A stretch of 64,000 nucleotides of DNA from Acidobacteriota bacterium. Its GTDB lineage: Bacteria > Acidobacteriota > Vicinamibacteria > Vicinamibacterales > UBA8438. The translations under genes were made by a program, and so were the position numbers. The notes under the pieces are model-generated. The model saw only the letters and a program-made list of their open reading frames with translations, was not told the DNA's origin and ran no database searches. Positions 19,274 through 27,963 of this stretch are shown one piece after another. The stretch spans positions 664,336-728,335 of the forward strand of contig VXRJ01000018.1 in NCBI GenBank assembly GCA_009838525.1, written 5' to 3'. How positions within the stretch are numbered: the first letter of the stretch is position 1; each line of letters opens with the position of its first letter.

Positions 19274-20367
19274 CCGTCCGGCCATCGTCCTACGGTTTCT
19301 TCGGTTCCGAGCGGCGTCATGACCGGCTGTACCGACGCAGCGTGCTCGCGCCGGGCGGGTGGTGGCGGTTCGACTCGCGCCGGAGGATCGGGCGAGACAA
19401 TCGGCAGCGGGCGCCCACCACGCGCCCATTCGTCGCGTGTCAGTTCCGCCAGCAGATCGAGGAATGCCGGATGGTCGTTTGCGGCGGACGCCCGTTGCAT
19501 CGGAAGGTCCATCGCGCGGCAGAGGTCCGCCGCTTCCGTGTCGAGGTCATAGAGGACCTCCAGGTGATCGGCCACGAAGCCGATCGGCGCAATAACTACC
19601 GCGGCTAGACTACGGTTTCGTTCCACCCGCAGATAGTCGTAGACGTCCGGCTCCAGCCACGGATCCTGGGGACGTCCGCTCCGGCTCTGGTACGTGAGGG
19701 CCCAGTCGCAAGCGCCGGCGGCGTTGGCGACGAGACGCGCGGACTCCAGCAATTCCGCCTCGTAACGGCATGCATCCGCCATCGATTGCGGAATGCTGTG
19801 GGCAGTGAAGACAACCCGGGCGTCCCGCTGCAATTCCGGCGGCAATCTGCGCCGCGCTTCGGCGACGCGTTCCGCGTTCGCCATGACATAGCCTGGATGC
19901 GCGTGCCAGTCGCCGGCATACGTGACCTCGATGTCGGGGCGGCCCGCGGATCGGAGCGCCCGGCGTGCGTCGTCGACGTTCTGGCGGTACTGGCCGCAAC
20001 TCGAATAGCTGTGCTGCGCCGCCATGATGATGCCGAGGGCGCGACGAACACCGGCATCAGCCATTCCGGCAAGTGTCTCGTCGAGGAACGGATGCCAGTT
20101 GCGCATGCCTATCCATACCGGCAGATCGGGCGTGGCCGCGGCCAGACGCGCACGTAGACCCTCCGCCTGCCGGCGGGTTATCGCAGTGATCGGTGATCTC
20201 CCGCCAAACTGCTCGTAGTGATGCGCCACCGCTTCGATCCGTTCCGCGGGTATGCGGCGACCACGCAGCACGTTGCGGAGAAAGGGCCGGATCTCGTCCG
20301 GACCCTCCGGGCCGCCGAAGCTGATGAGCAGGACGGCGTCGAACGGGCCGCCGGTACGTGCCATCAC
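19270..20367 (-). CDS. hemH: ferrochelatase
   Basis: Inserts ferrous iron into the porphyrin ring at the end of haem synthesis. 365 residues. Seen: N-terminal VLLISFGGPEGPDEIRPFL, GGRSPITAITRRQAEGL, the metal-binding histidine in FTAHSIP near residue 200, and VIAPIGFVADHLEVLYDLD, where the family has GFVSDHxETLxEID with a catalytic Glu. SYSSCGQYRQN (about 120-130) has the Y-x3-R form common in proteins working on coproporphyrin, so the protoporphyrin- or coproporphyrin-dependent branch is undecided. The last ~50 residues are a Pro/Arg-rich tail beyond the core. Two adjacent ATGs (20367, 20364) could start it. No other haem gene is nearby. Confidence 0.92.
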   Translation of the reverse strand: MMARTGGPFDAVLLISFGGPEGPDEIRPFLRNVLRGRRIPAERIEAVAHHYEQFGGRSPITAITRRQAEGLRARLAAATPDLPVWIGMRNWHPFLDETLAGMADAGVRRALGIIMAAQHSYSSCGQYRQNVDDARRALRSAGRPDIEVTYAGDWHAHPGYVMANAERVAEARRRLPPELQRDARVVFTAHSIPQSMADACRYEAELLESARLVANAAGACDWALTYQSRSGRPQDPWLEPDVYDYLRVERNRSLAAVVIAPIGFVADHLEVLYDLDTEAADLCRAMDLPMQRASAANDHPAFLDLLAELTRDEWARGGRPLPIVSPDPPARVEPPPPARREHAASVQPVMTPLGTEETVGRWPDG

Positions 20368-20444
20368 CGAATGATAGCGGGAGCACGTCAGACAGCCGCG
20401 AGCGGCGGCGTGATAGGATGGGCGCCTGCCGGGGGAGACGACTG

Positions 20445-21200
20445 ATGCCCAGATTTGCCGCCAGCGTGGCGATGATGTTCAACGAGTGGGATCTGCTCGA
20501 CCGTTTCGAGCAGGCGGCACGCGTCGGGTTCGAGGGAGTGGAGATTCAGGCGCCCTACGGAGAATCTCCCCAGGACATCGCGGATCGGGTACAGCAGCAC
20601 GACCTGGTCGCAACCCTGATGAACGTTCCAGTTGCGGCTGGCGCGATCCCCGGGCGCGAGCAGGAGTATCGTGACGGCCTGTCGCGTGCATTCGACTATG
20701 CGGAGGCGGCGGGCTGCGGTCAACTCCATTGCCTCGCCGGCCGGACCGATGATGCGCGGGCGGAGGACACGTTCGTGGCCAACCTGGAGTGGGCCTCCGA
20801 ACGGGCGCGCCCGCTCGGGATCCGGCTGCTGCTCGAACCCCTCAACACGCAGGACAATCCCGGCTACTTCCTGAGCGGGTCGGCGCAGGCCAGAGGCATC
20901 ATCGAGCGGGTCGGCGCGGATAATGTCTTCCTGCAGTACGACTTCTACCACATGCAGATCATGGAGGGATACCTGGCCGAGACGGTCCGGGCAAACCTGG
21001 ACATCATCAGCCACTTCCAGATCGGCGGCGTGCCGGGGCGGAATGAGCCGGACGAGACCCAGGAAATCAACTACCCGTACCTGTTCGGGGTGATCGACGA
21101 GATCGGCTTCGAAGGGTGGGTCGGCTGCGAGTACCGCCCTGCGGGAGAGACCATCGCGGGGCTGGAGTGGGCCCGACCGTACGGAATCAACCCGGGTTAG
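20445..21200 (+). CDS. hyi: hydroxypyruvate isomerase family protein (xylose-isomerase-like TIM barrel)
   Basis: 251-residue TIM-barrel enzyme of the AP-endonuclease-2/xylose isomerase superfamily, closest in pattern to Hyi/OtnI, which interconverts hydroxypyruvate or 2-oxo-tetronates with their aldehyde forms. It opens with FAASVAMMFNEWDLLDRF and has GFEGVEIQAPYGES, LLLEPLNTQDNPGYFL (metal-ligand Glu), LQYDFYHMQIMEGYL (Asp, His) and a final GWVGCEYRPAGETIAGLEW (Glu), the expected metal-site series. Start ATG 20445 follows GGGGGAG by 7 nt. It stands alone between hemH (divergent) and tRNA-Pro; no glyoxylate or tetronate genes are adjacent, so the physiological substrate is unproven. Confidence 0.85.
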   Translation: MPRFAASVAMMFNEWDLLDRFEQAARVGFEGVEIQAPYGESPQDIADRVQQHDLVATLMNVPVAAGAIPGREQEYRDGLSRAFDYAEAAGCGQLHCLAGRTDDARAEDTFVANLEWASERARPLGIRLLLEPLNTQDNPGYFLSGSAQARGIIERVGADNVFLQYDFYHMQIMEGYLAETVRANLDIISHFQIGGVPGRNEPDETQEINYPYLFGVIDEIGFEGWVGCEYRPAGETIAGLEWARPYGINPG

Positions 21201-21201
21201 G

Positions 21202-21207
21202 TAGAAT
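21202..21207 (+). promoter_or_regulatory. possible -10 element before tRNA-Pro
   Basis: TAGAAT directly after the hyi stop, 15 nt before the mature tRNA 5' end. There is no clear -35, so the tRNA may instead be co-transcribed with hyi. Confidence 0.25.
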
Positions 21208-21222
21208 AGAAGACCCCTTGGT

Positions 21223-21300
<78 letters not shown>

Positions 21301-21314
21301 CCTCCACCTTCCGG

Positions 21315-22895
21315 CTACGGACCTTCGTTCGTCGTGACGTACTGCTGCGCTTCCGTGTAACCCGGGTCGCTGGAGTCCCCGATCCAGAAGTCGGCCAACG
21401 TCGCGTAGTACCCGCGGGCTGCCTCGCGGTCACCGGCGGCGGCGGCGGCGCGCCCGGCGCCTAGCAGCGATCGCATTCGATTCGGCATCCGGAGAAGAGA
21501 AGTCTCGAACTTCTCAAGCGCCTCCCCGGGACGGTCCAACTCGAGCAGGATCTCGCCATACAACTCGTACGGGGGCTTTATGGGGCTCGCCGCGCCATTC
21601 GGAAGCCGGAGCGTCTCCACGATCTCAAGTGCCTCGTCCATCAGCGCGATCGCTTCATCTGCCTTCCCCTCGGCGGTGCGGACGGATGCCGCGACCTCGC
21701 GATAGGCGATACGATTCTGGGCGCTGTCCTCATCAGCCATCGTCTTGAGGGCAGCTTCCGCTTCCCGTGCGGCCGCGAGATTGCCGGTCCGCACGGCGCT
21801 CAACCCAGTCGCGAGCAGCTCATGCATTGACGAATCGTCCGTTACGGGCAAGACCCGCCACTCCTCGGTTTCCACGACATAGCGGGCGTTCACCAACGGC
21901 AACGTGTTAACCGCGCGCTGCTGGCCATCGCTGTCGGCGATCAGGTTCTCCAGTCGCTCGATCCAGACGCGGGCCTTCCCATAGTCGCCGCGCTGCAGGT
22001 CGCCGTACTGCCCCCAGTCGAGCGAATGGACCGCATCGCCCACGCTGTCGCCCGGCTGCCAGAGGGCGATCGCCGCCTCGTGGGCCGACTGGTTATGGTT
22101 TGAAACGAGATCCCACATGCCATGCTGAATGAAGATGTGCGTCGGCATGTGCCGGGCGTGCGAAACAGCAGGCGCGATCTCCGCGTACCGCCGTGCGGCA
22201 GCGAGCGCAAGCGGCGCATGAATCGGATCGTCGAATGAGTGGATCGTGTAGTGCGGCGCGCCCGGATGATCCGGGTTCTCGTTGAAGACGCGCATCGCAA
22301 TCGTTCCCGCCCGCACCTCAAGGCGTAGCGACTGATCGCCCAGCGCGCGCGATCCGGCCAGCATCGAGAGGGCATAGAAGGTGGCGACCTCGTGGTCGTC
22401 GGGGTACCGGTCGTAGAGTCGCTCCATCGCCTCCATGTAGCGGACCTGCCGTTCGGCGTAGGTTCCATCCTCCGACCAGAGCTCCTCGACCGCCTCGAGG
22501 AAGCCGCGCTCTCGGTCCGTCGGCGCCTTCGCGGCGCGCTCGGACCGGGTCGGAGCAAGGCGGCTCAGGACCGCGCGCGGGTTCTCCTCGTCGAGGCCGC
22601 GACCTGCCCCGAACAGGGGATGGTTGTAGCAGAGCGTCTCGCCCCAGTACGCGAGGGCAAAGTCGGGCTCAATCTCCTGCGCCGCCTGAAACTGCTCGAT
22701 CGCCTGCTTCCAGCCAAAACTGTGCAGGATGGCAACGCCCCGCAGAAAGTGATTCTGCGCCGCTTCCGAGCTGGCTGAAGTAGGAAAATCGAGCGAACCC
22801 ACCTCCGTGAACTGCGCCGCGGCGGGAACCGCCGCGCCGAACGTCAGAAGAAGGGCAAGGAGAATGGCGGGAGTGCGGGCGCATGCTTGCATCAT
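21315..22895 (-). CDS. secreted tetratricopeptide-repeat protein
   Basis: 526 residues with a clear Sec signal peptide (MMQACARTPAILLALLLTFG, cleavage probably after AAA near 27). The mature protein is built of helical TPR-like units: NHFLRGVAILHSFGWKQAIE (about 47-66), AQEIEPDFALAYWGET, a central region (about 165-290) with ALGDQSLRLEVR and HARHMPTHIFIQHGMWDL, and C-terminal repeats LYGEILLELDRPGEALEKFE. Histidine-rich HxPxHIF stretches recur in this kind of protein, common in Acidobacteriota and often annotated only as TPR proteins. A role in protein-protein contact in the periplasm is inferred. Divergent from the acylphosphatase gene. Confidence 0.8.
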   Translation of the reverse strand: MMQACARTPAILLALLLTFGAAVPAAAQFTEVGSLDFPTSASSEAAQNHFLRGVAILHSFGWKQAIEQFQAAQEIEPDFALAYWGETLCYNHPLFGAGRGLDEENPRAVLSRLAPTRSERAAKAPTDRERGFLEAVEELWSEDGTYAERQVRYMEAMERLYDRYPDDHEVATFYALSMLAGSRALGDQSLRLEVRAGTIAMRVFNENPDHPGAPHYTIHSFDDPIHAPLALAAARRYAEIAPAVSHARHMPTHIFIQHGMWDLVSNHNQSAHEAAIALWQPGDSVGDAVHSLDWGQYGDLQRGDYGKARVWIERLENLIADSDGQQRAVNTLPLVNARYVVETEEWRVLPVTDDSSMHELLATGLSAVRTGNLAAAREAEAALKTMADEDSAQNRIAYREVAASVRTAEGKADEAIALMDEALEIVETLRLPNGAASPIKPPYELYGEILLELDRPGEALEKFETSLLRMPNRMRSLLGAGRAAAAAGDREAARGYYATLADFWIGDSSDPGYTEAQQYVTTNEGP

Positions 22896-22955
22896 GTTCT
22901 CTCCGTACAGACGTCAACTGAGGGTAACACAGGAAGTCCGCTTCCGACCGATGGT

Positions 22956-22961
22956 TATAAT
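22956..22961 (+). promoter_or_regulatory. candidate -10 element for the acylphosphatase gene
   Basis: TATAAT, 31 nt before the ATG at 22993 in the 97-bp divergent gap. No good -35 hexamer 16-18 bp upstream. Confidence 0.35.
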
Positions 22962-22992
22962 CCCGCAGGCAATCTGTGGCGGACGAAGTCCA

Positions 22993-23268
22993 ATGCACAT
23001 AGCACGTCGTTTCCTGGTGAGTGGCCGCGTACAACGGGTCGGTTTCCGCGCGTTCGTCGCTAACGCCGCGCGCCGTGAGGGAATCCGCGGCTTCGTCCGA
23101 AACCTGGCCGACGGGCGCGTGGAAGCGGTGGGCGAAGGGGACCGGGAAGCCGTCGAACGCTTCGTCCGGGCTCTACACCAGGGCCCGCCCTTCTCGAAGG
23201 TGCTGGACGTGATCGTCGAAGAGCTGGCCCCGCTCAACCTGACCGGGGATTTCACCGTCCGCGTCTGA
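22993..23268 (+). CDS. acyP: acylphosphatase
   Basis: 91-residue enzyme that hydrolyses acyl phosphates such as 1,3-bisphosphoglycerate or carbamoyl phosphate. The family pattern is complete: SGRVQRVGFRAFV (10-22) with catalytic Arg19, and GFVRNLADGRVEAVGEG (33-49) with catalytic Asn37. The usual VQGVGFR reads VQRVGFR here, a minor change outside the catalytic residues. The ATG at 22993 gives the normal length; a longer frame upstream has no conserved residues. Followed 54 bp later by apt. Confidence 0.93.
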   Translation: MHIARRFLVSGRVQRVGFRAFVANAARREGIRGFVRNLADGRVEAVGEGDREAVERFVRALHQGPPFSKVLDVIVEELAPLNLTGDFTVRV

Positions 23269-23322
23269 TCGCACGAACCTTCACGCAGCTCGCGCAAGCA
23301 CTCCACGGAAGAACGAGGTCAC

Positions 23323-23838
23323 ATGGAAGCACTGAAGCAATTGATCCGGGAAGTGCCCGACTTCCCGAAGCCGGGAATCCTCTTCTATGACATTACGACG
23401 CTCCTGATGGATCCCGACGGTCTGCGTCACGCGATTGACTGTGTGGTGAAACCGTACCGTGACGCGCCAGTCGACAAGGTGATCGGCATCGAGAGCCGCG
23501 GATTCATCCTGGGCGCAGCAGTCGCGAATCACCTCGGCGTGGGCTTCGTGCCGGTCCGCAAGCCCGGCAAGTTGCCGTCGCGGTCGGTGCGGAGGGAATA
23601 CGCGCTGGAATATGGCACCGACGCGCTCGAGATGCACGCGGACGCGGTGAGTTCCGGGGAGCGCATCCTGATCGTCGACGACCTCCTTGCGACCGGCGGC
23701 ACCGCGCGGGCGGTCGCGGATCTGGTTGGCGAACTGGGCGCCACGGTCCATGCACTGGCGTTTCTGATCGAACTGGACGCGCTGCATGGCCGCGACAGGC
23801 TCGACGGACACGAGATCTTCTCGGTCCTGCACTACTGA
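23323..23838 (+). CDS. apt: adenine phosphoribosyltransferase
   Basis: Salvages adenine with PRPP to AMP. 171 residues, standard length. N-terminal [35 protein letters not shown] (54-68), [11 protein letters not shown] with the flexible loop, and the PRPP-binding [14 protein letters not shown] (115-128) are all canonical. No signal peptide. Likely transcribed with the acylphosphatase upstream and the small membrane protein downstream. Confidence 0.96.
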   Translation: MEALKQLIREVPDFPKPGILFYDITTLLMDPDGLRHAIDCVVKPYRDAPVDKVIGIESRGFILGAAVANHLGVGFVPVRKPGKLPSRSVRREYALEYGTDALEMHADAVSSGERILIVDDLLATGGTARAVADLVGELGATVHALAFLIELDALHGRDRLDGHEIFSVLHY

Positions 23839-23860
23839 TCCCAACGCGGGTACCGGAGCC

Positions 23861-24382
23861 TTGGATCTCACGCTGATCGTCGTCGCGGTAGTGCTCGCCG
23901 TGGCCGCGGCCGGCGTGGCCGAGCGCTACCGGCGAGAGAGGCGCCGCGACCACCAGGAACGCATCGTTGCGCTGCTCCTCACCACCTTCATGCCAGCCGT
24001 CGCGCGCGCCGACCCGCGCGAGTTGCTGGCGTGGCGAACTTCCGCGGACTCCGTCCGCGAGTTGTTTCCGGAGGCGGTGGCAACGATAGAAGCGCAAACC
24101 GGCGAACGATTTCCGTTCCCGCGTGCCGTGGTCGAAGACGCCCACGCACAGTGGACCGCCGATTGGCTGGCGTGGGAGCGGCAGCATGACACGGCATATC
24201 GCGAGCGGGCCGCGACGCTCGAGGCGGAACTTCAGGCGACGGGCGGTGATGACGCCGCCGCGGCCGTGCGCGCAAAGATCGCCACGCTCGAGGACGAGAG
24301 GCTGCAGACGTATCAACGCCGTTACGAGGATTACGTCCGGGTGGGCAACGGCCTCATTGCCCTGACCGAGACGGCCGGCTGA
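23861..24382 (+). CDS. hypothetical membrane-anchored protein
   Basis: About 173 residues from a TTG at 23861 that directly precedes the hydrophobic segment LTLIVVAVVLAVAAAGVAE (residues 3-21); an ATG at 23786 inside apt is an in-frame alternative, and neither start has an ideal ribosome site. After the single membrane span comes a basic cytoplasmic-type stretch (RYRRERRRDHQERI) and a mostly helical, charged domain with a likely coiled coil near the end (TLEAELQAT ... RAKIATLEDERLQTYQRRY). No family recognised. It lies 22 bp after apt and 34 bp before tRNA-Arg. Confidence 0.6.
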   Translation: MDLTLIVVAVVLAVAAAGVAERYRRERRRDHQERIVALLLTTFMPAVARADPRELLAWRTSADSVRELFPEAVATIEAQTGERFPFPRAVVEDAHAQWTADWLAWERQHDTAYRERAATLEAELQATGGDDAAAAVRAKIATLEDERLQTYQRRYEDYVRVGNGLIALTETAG

Positions 24383-24416
24383 GGGCCGGAGCACCGTATA
24401 CACTCATGGAGCGCGT

Positions 24417-24493
24417 GCGCGTGTAGCTCAGCTGGATAGAGCAGCCGCCTCCTAAGCGGCAGGCCCCCGGTTCGAATCCGGGCACGCGCGCCA
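24417..24493 (+). tRNA. tRNA-Arg (anticodon CCT)
   Basis: A 77-nt cloverleaf. The acceptor stem GCGCGTG pairs with CACGCGC, the D arm is GCTCAGCTGGATAGAGC, and the anticodon stem GCCGC/GCGGC holds the loop CTCCTAA with anticodon CCT, reading AGG. The T loop is TTCGAAT, the discriminator G, and CCA is encoded. TATACA at 24397-24402 may be a -10 element. Confidence 0.97.
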
Positions 24494-24551
24494 CCCACCC
24501 GTGGGTCCGTTCCGGACACATGGGCTACGGAAACTACGGATTCGGAGTCGA

Positions 24552-26039
24552 TTACAGGTCCCGGTTGGCGTAGTGGTTCCAGCCGAACGCTTCCTTGACG
24601 GCCATCGACAGGTCGAAGCCGTGCTGTACCGCGTCGGGCACCGTCAGGTTGAAGTCGAAGGGGAAGATGGCGTGCCCTTCGAACTCCTCGTTCCACGACC
24701 CGACGATGTAGGTGGGGGCGGGCAACGCTGGCGTGCCGAGTTGCGCAAGCCAGTTGGTCTCGATGTACTCGTGCAGGTGGACATCGCGCAGCAGTTTCAG
24801 AAAGTCCGTGTAGGTTGCGCGGTTGATCTGCAGCGTCGGATAGCCAGGCTTGGCGAACCCGGGCGACAGGTTCGGAATCACCAGGATGCGCCGGCCGGTG
24901 AACGCATTGTTGATCGAGCCGATCGTTGCGTAGTTGGTCCGCAGGATCGTGAGGAGGTTCTCTATGTAGGCGCGGCTTACCGGCAGCGCGAGAGGCGTCT
25001 GCGTCGGCTTGAGCGCGGCGTGATGATAGACGTAAATCGCATCGAAATTCGTGGACCGCAGTTTCCGATCCTCCGTGACATCCCGCGTCGACGCCAGGTA
25101 GACCTCGTCACCCACGAGGTACGGGAAGGCGCCATATATGTCGCGGAACCGGTTCCGTAGCATTCGGATCGCGTCCCTGATGGCGGTGTAAGCAGCAGCG
25201 TTGGGGGGAATCGTCCCCCAGGTATGCGAGCCGAAGATGAAGATGACGGGGCGGCCGTCGAGTGTGAAGATGCGGACCGGTGTCTCGTCGCGCACCTCCA
25301 CCAGGAAGCGGGCCATCTCCTCGAAATCGTCGCGCAGTCGTTCGATGACACCCGCGGTACGGAAATCGAGACGCTCGAAGGGATCGCCCGAGTTCCTCAG
25401 GTTGGCAATCGTGTTCTCGTAGATCAAACAGGCGTAACGCGTGTTGGCATTCGGCGCCTGCAGGTACCCCTGCCGGTAGTTTTCCTGGTTCGAGTGGTTG
25501 TGGAGATCGCGCGCCGGAATCCAGCTCAACGCGTCGACCGTCACGCCAAACTCGTTCTTCAGCTCGTTAAAGGTCGTCTCGACCACGGGATCCGCGGAGA
25601 GGTAGTTCCCGCCTCGGAAGCGTGTCGTCTGAAGGGCCACGGGCCGGATCGTGGACTTGTACCAACCGTAGTGCCAGGCAATCGTGATCGGCCGGGTTCG
25701 TGTCTGCAGGCCGGCGCCGTAACGCTGCACCGAGTGTTCGATGGAGTTGACGGAGGTGGCATCCACCGTGCCTCGTCCGAAAACATCGGCCCGCGGATCG
25801 AAGCCGTGGGCAGGCTGCAGGCCGAAGCCGCGGTTCGTGAACAGCGCCGATGCGGCCAGGTCCCGATCGGACGCACCGACCGCGCCGTCGCCGTCGACAT
25901 CCGCGACCCAGGAGGGAAGCAGCACCGGCGTCTGTGCATTCGACTGACTTACCCGCGCGGCGGCGGCCGCCACCGCTGCGCCCGCGGTCGCCATGAACCG
26001 CCGCCGGGGCGCGGTCCGCGTCATTCGTGACCGTCCCAT
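24552..26039 (-). CDS. Tat-exported protein with dockerin-like module and GH99-like domain
   Basis: 495 residues. Residues 8-36 form a Tat signal (TAPRRRFMATAGAA, alanine-rich core, S-x-A-Q-like end). Residues 47-60, DVDGDGAVGASDRD, match the calcium-binding half of a type I dockerin, and a degenerate second copy appears at 84-100 (ADVFGRGTVDATSVNS). The rest resembles the GH99 / WbsX-like group: TIAWHYGWYKS (119-129) at the barrel start, FVVEVRDETPVRIF-like strands, VIFIFGSHTWG, DAIYVYHHAAL and a closing GSWNEEFEGHAIFP, where the family has a catalytic Asn-Glu. Endo-alpha-mannosidase-type activity is inferred, not shown. An ATG five codons later (26024) is an alternative start. No cohesin gene is in the window. 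Confidence 0.72.
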   Translation of the reverse strand: MGRSRMTRTAPRRRFMATAGAAVAAAAARVSQSNAQTPVLLPSWVADVDGDGAVGASDRDLAASALFTNRGFGLQPAHGFDPRADVFGRGTVDATSVNSIEHSVQRYGAGLQTRTRPITIAWHYGWYKSTIRPVALQTTRFRGGNYLSADPVVETTFNELKNEFGVTVDALSWIPARDLHNHSNQENYRQGYLQAPNANTRYACLIYENTIANLRNSGDPFERLDFRTAGVIERLRDDFEEMARFLVEVRDETPVRIFTLDGRPVIFIFGSHTWGTIPPNAAAYTAIRDAIRMLRNRFRDIYGAFPYLVGDEVYLASTRDVTEDRKLRSTNFDAIYVYHHAALKPTQTPLALPVSRAYIENLLTILRTNYATIGSINNAFTGRRILVIPNLSPGFAKPGYPTLQINRATYTDFLKLLRDVHLHEYIETNWLAQLGTPALPAPTYIVGSWNEEFEGHAIFPFDFNLTVPDAVQHGFDLSMAVKEAFGWNHYANRDL

Positions 26040-26117
26040 GGGAAGTCAGCAGTGCTTCAATTCCAATTCCGTCCCGCTCCGGAGCGCGGCAGCCAACAGT
26101 CGCCGCAGGGGCCGTAC

Positions 26118-26146
26118 CGTAGCCCAAGATCCGGGCATCCTGTCAA
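26118..26146 (-). promoter_or_regulatory. candidate promoter of the GH99-like gene
   Basis: On the minus strand TTGACA (26146-26141), 17-bp spacer, GCTACG (26123-26118). A perfect -35 with a weak -10, about 80 nt before the ATG. It lies in the 240-bp gap between this gene and the divergent gene at 26280; nothing else was recognised there. Confidence 0.45.
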
Positions 26147-26279
26147 GCCCTGCATGGGCCCACTGCTCCGGGCCTTTCGCCAGTCAGCGCACGACACCGC
26201 CAAAACGGGCGGATTTGGTAAGCTAACTGGTCGGAGAGGCGGTTGTGCGCCCGGATGGACGCGCGCCGGAGCTCGCACC

Positions 26280-27047
26280 ATGAAGCGATCAGAACGGCAC
26301 CACCTGAAGGAAAACCCGCTCGCGACCTTCCTCGCGGAATTGTCCGAGACCAACTGGGTGAGCACGCGAGCGGTCACGGGCGCCGCCCTGGTGGTGGGCG
26401 CGCTGATTGTCGCCGGCACCGTCTTCGGCTGGCAGCAGTACCGTTCGTCGAGAGCGAGCGCGCTCCTCGCCTCGGCGATGGCCATCGTCGATGCGCCGGT
26501 CGCCGCCACGGACGCAACCGATGGTGCGAGCGGACCGGCGTCGAGCACGGAGCCCGGCACGCCGACGGAATTCCCCTCAGTCGCCGCCAAGCTGGAAACG
26601 GCCGTGCCGCAACTGCTTGAGGCGGCGGAAGCCTATCCGAGCCTCTCGCAGGGGATCGCCGCACGCTACCAGGCTGCGGTGGCCCTGAGCGTGCTCGGAA
26701 GGACCGAAGAAGCGGATACCCAGTACCAGCAGGTCATGGAATTGGACGGAGACGGTACCTACGCTCGAATGGCCCGTCTCGGCCGTGCCGAGGCACTGTT
26801 GGCCACCGGTGACTACGACGGCGCCATCACCCTCCTGGCCGAGGCGTCGGCCGCGCCGGCAACCGACGGCGCGGGACTGCCGCGCGATGCCCTGCTGATG
26901 CGTCTCGGCCAAGTGTACGCGCTGGCCGGCCAATCGGCCGAGGCGGTCTCCACCTTCCGTCAGTTGATTGATGAATTCCCGGCCTCCGGGTACCGCTTCG
27001 AGGCCCAGCGCGAACTCAATACCCTCCCGCAACCGGGCGACGGGTAG
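26280..27047 (+). CDS. single-span membrane protein with TPR domain (YfgM-like)
   Basis: 255 residues. A basic cytoplasmic N-terminus (MKRSERHHLKENPLATFL) leads to one membrane helix (31-50, AVTGAALVVGALIVAGTVFG), then a Pro/Ala/Thr-rich linker and a periplasmic TPR array (about 85-250): LEAAEAYPSLSQGIAARYQA, ALSVLGRTEEADTQYQQVM, GRAEALLATGDYDGAITLL, LGQVYALAGQSAEAVSTFR. This architecture matches YfgM, an ancillary SecYEG/chaperone-network protein, though its usual partners (bamB, der, hisS) are not adjacent. The ATG at 26280 begins just before the conserved N-terminal helix. aguB follows after 28 bp. Confidence 0.75.
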   Translation: MKRSERHHLKENPLATFLAELSETNWVSTRAVTGAALVVGALIVAGTVFGWQQYRSSRASALLASAMAIVDAPVAATDATDGASGPASSTEPGTPTEFPSVAAKLETAVPQLLEAAEAYPSLSQGIAARYQAAVALSVLGRTEEADTQYQQVMELDGDGTYARMARLGRAEALLATGDYDGAITLLAEASAAPATDGAGLPRDALLMRLGQVYALAGQSAEAVSTFRQLIDEFPASGYRFEAQRELNTLPQPGDG

Positions 27048-27075
27048 ACACCCCGCCTTGCCTGGCGCACCAGCC

Positions 27076-27963
27076 ATGCACGCCGGCAGTTTCACCGTCG
27101 GCCTCGTGCAGATGCAATGGCCCGGATCCACAGCCGCCGCACACGATGCGGCCGAGGCGGGAATCCGCGAGGCGGTGGGGCAGGGAGCCCAGATTGTGTG
27201 CCTCCAGGAGCTCTTCGGTTCTCCCTATTTCTGCCAGAAGGAAGATGCCGCCTGTTTCGACCTGGCGGAGGCGCTGCCAGGCCCAACCACGGACCGGTTC
27301 GCGGCGGTCGCGCGTGAACTGGAGGCGGTGCTTGTCGTTCCCGTCTTCGAACGGCGAACCGCTGGCCTCTACCACAACACGGCGGCAGTGATCGATGCGT
27401 CGGGGGAACTGCTCGGGACGTATCGAAAAATGCACATTCCGGACGATCCCCAGTACTACGAGAAGTTCTACTTCGCACCCGGCGATCTGGGGTACCCGGT
27501 GTTCGAGACGCGCTACGCCCGGCTCGGTGTCCTGATCTGCTGGGATCAGTGGTACCCCGAAGCGGCGCGCCTCATGGCTCTGGGGGGAGCGGAACTGATC
27601 TGTTATCCGACCGCCATCGGATGGCCAGCCACCGAGCCCGGACCGGAAGGCGAGGCGGAACGCGACGCCTGGCGCACGGTGCAACGGGGGCATGCCGTGG
27701 CGAATGGCATCTGGGTGGCGTCCGTGAATCGCGTCGGCGTGGAAAGCTCCTCGTCCGACCGCCTGCGGTTCTGGGGTAGCTCCTTCGTATGCGATCCGGC
27801 CGGACGGGTCGTGGCGGAAGCGTCGGAGGAAGCCGCCGTCGTCGTCGCGCGATGCGAGCGCAATCTGGTGGAACAACAGCGCCGCGCCTGGCCCTTCCTT
27901 CGTGACCGGCGGGTCGAAACCTACGCACCCCTGAGCCGGCGGTTTCTCGACGGCCGCGAATGA
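27076..27963 (+). CDS. aguB: N-carbamoylputrescine amidase
   Basis: Nitrilase-superfamily enzyme converting N-carbamoylputrescine to putrescine, CO2 and ammonia. 295 residues. The Glu-Lys-Cys triad is visible: Glu45 (CLQELFGSPYFCQ), Lys118 (YRKMHIPDDPQYYEKFYF) and Cys155 (GVLICWDQWYPEAARL). The IPDDP and GYPVFETRYARLG stretches are specific to the AguB branch rather than generic nitrilases. ATG 27076 is the first start giving the conserved FTVGLVQMQW opening. The stop overlaps aguA as ATGA, so the two steps of the agmatine route are translationally coupled. Confidence 0.94.
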   Translation: MHAGSFTVGLVQMQWPGSTAAAHDAAEAGIREAVGQGAQIVCLQELFGSPYFCQKEDAACFDLAEALPGPTTDRFAAVARELEAVLVVPVFERRTAGLYHNTAAVIDASGELLGTYRKMHIPDDPQYYEKFYFAPGDLGYPVFETRYARLGVLICWDQWYPEAARLMALGGAELICYPTAIGWPATEPGPEGEAERDAWRTVQRGHAVANGIWVASVNRVGVESSSSDRLRFWGSSFVCDPAGRVVAEASEEAAVVVARCERNLVEQQRRAWPFLRDRRVETYAPLSRRFLDGRE

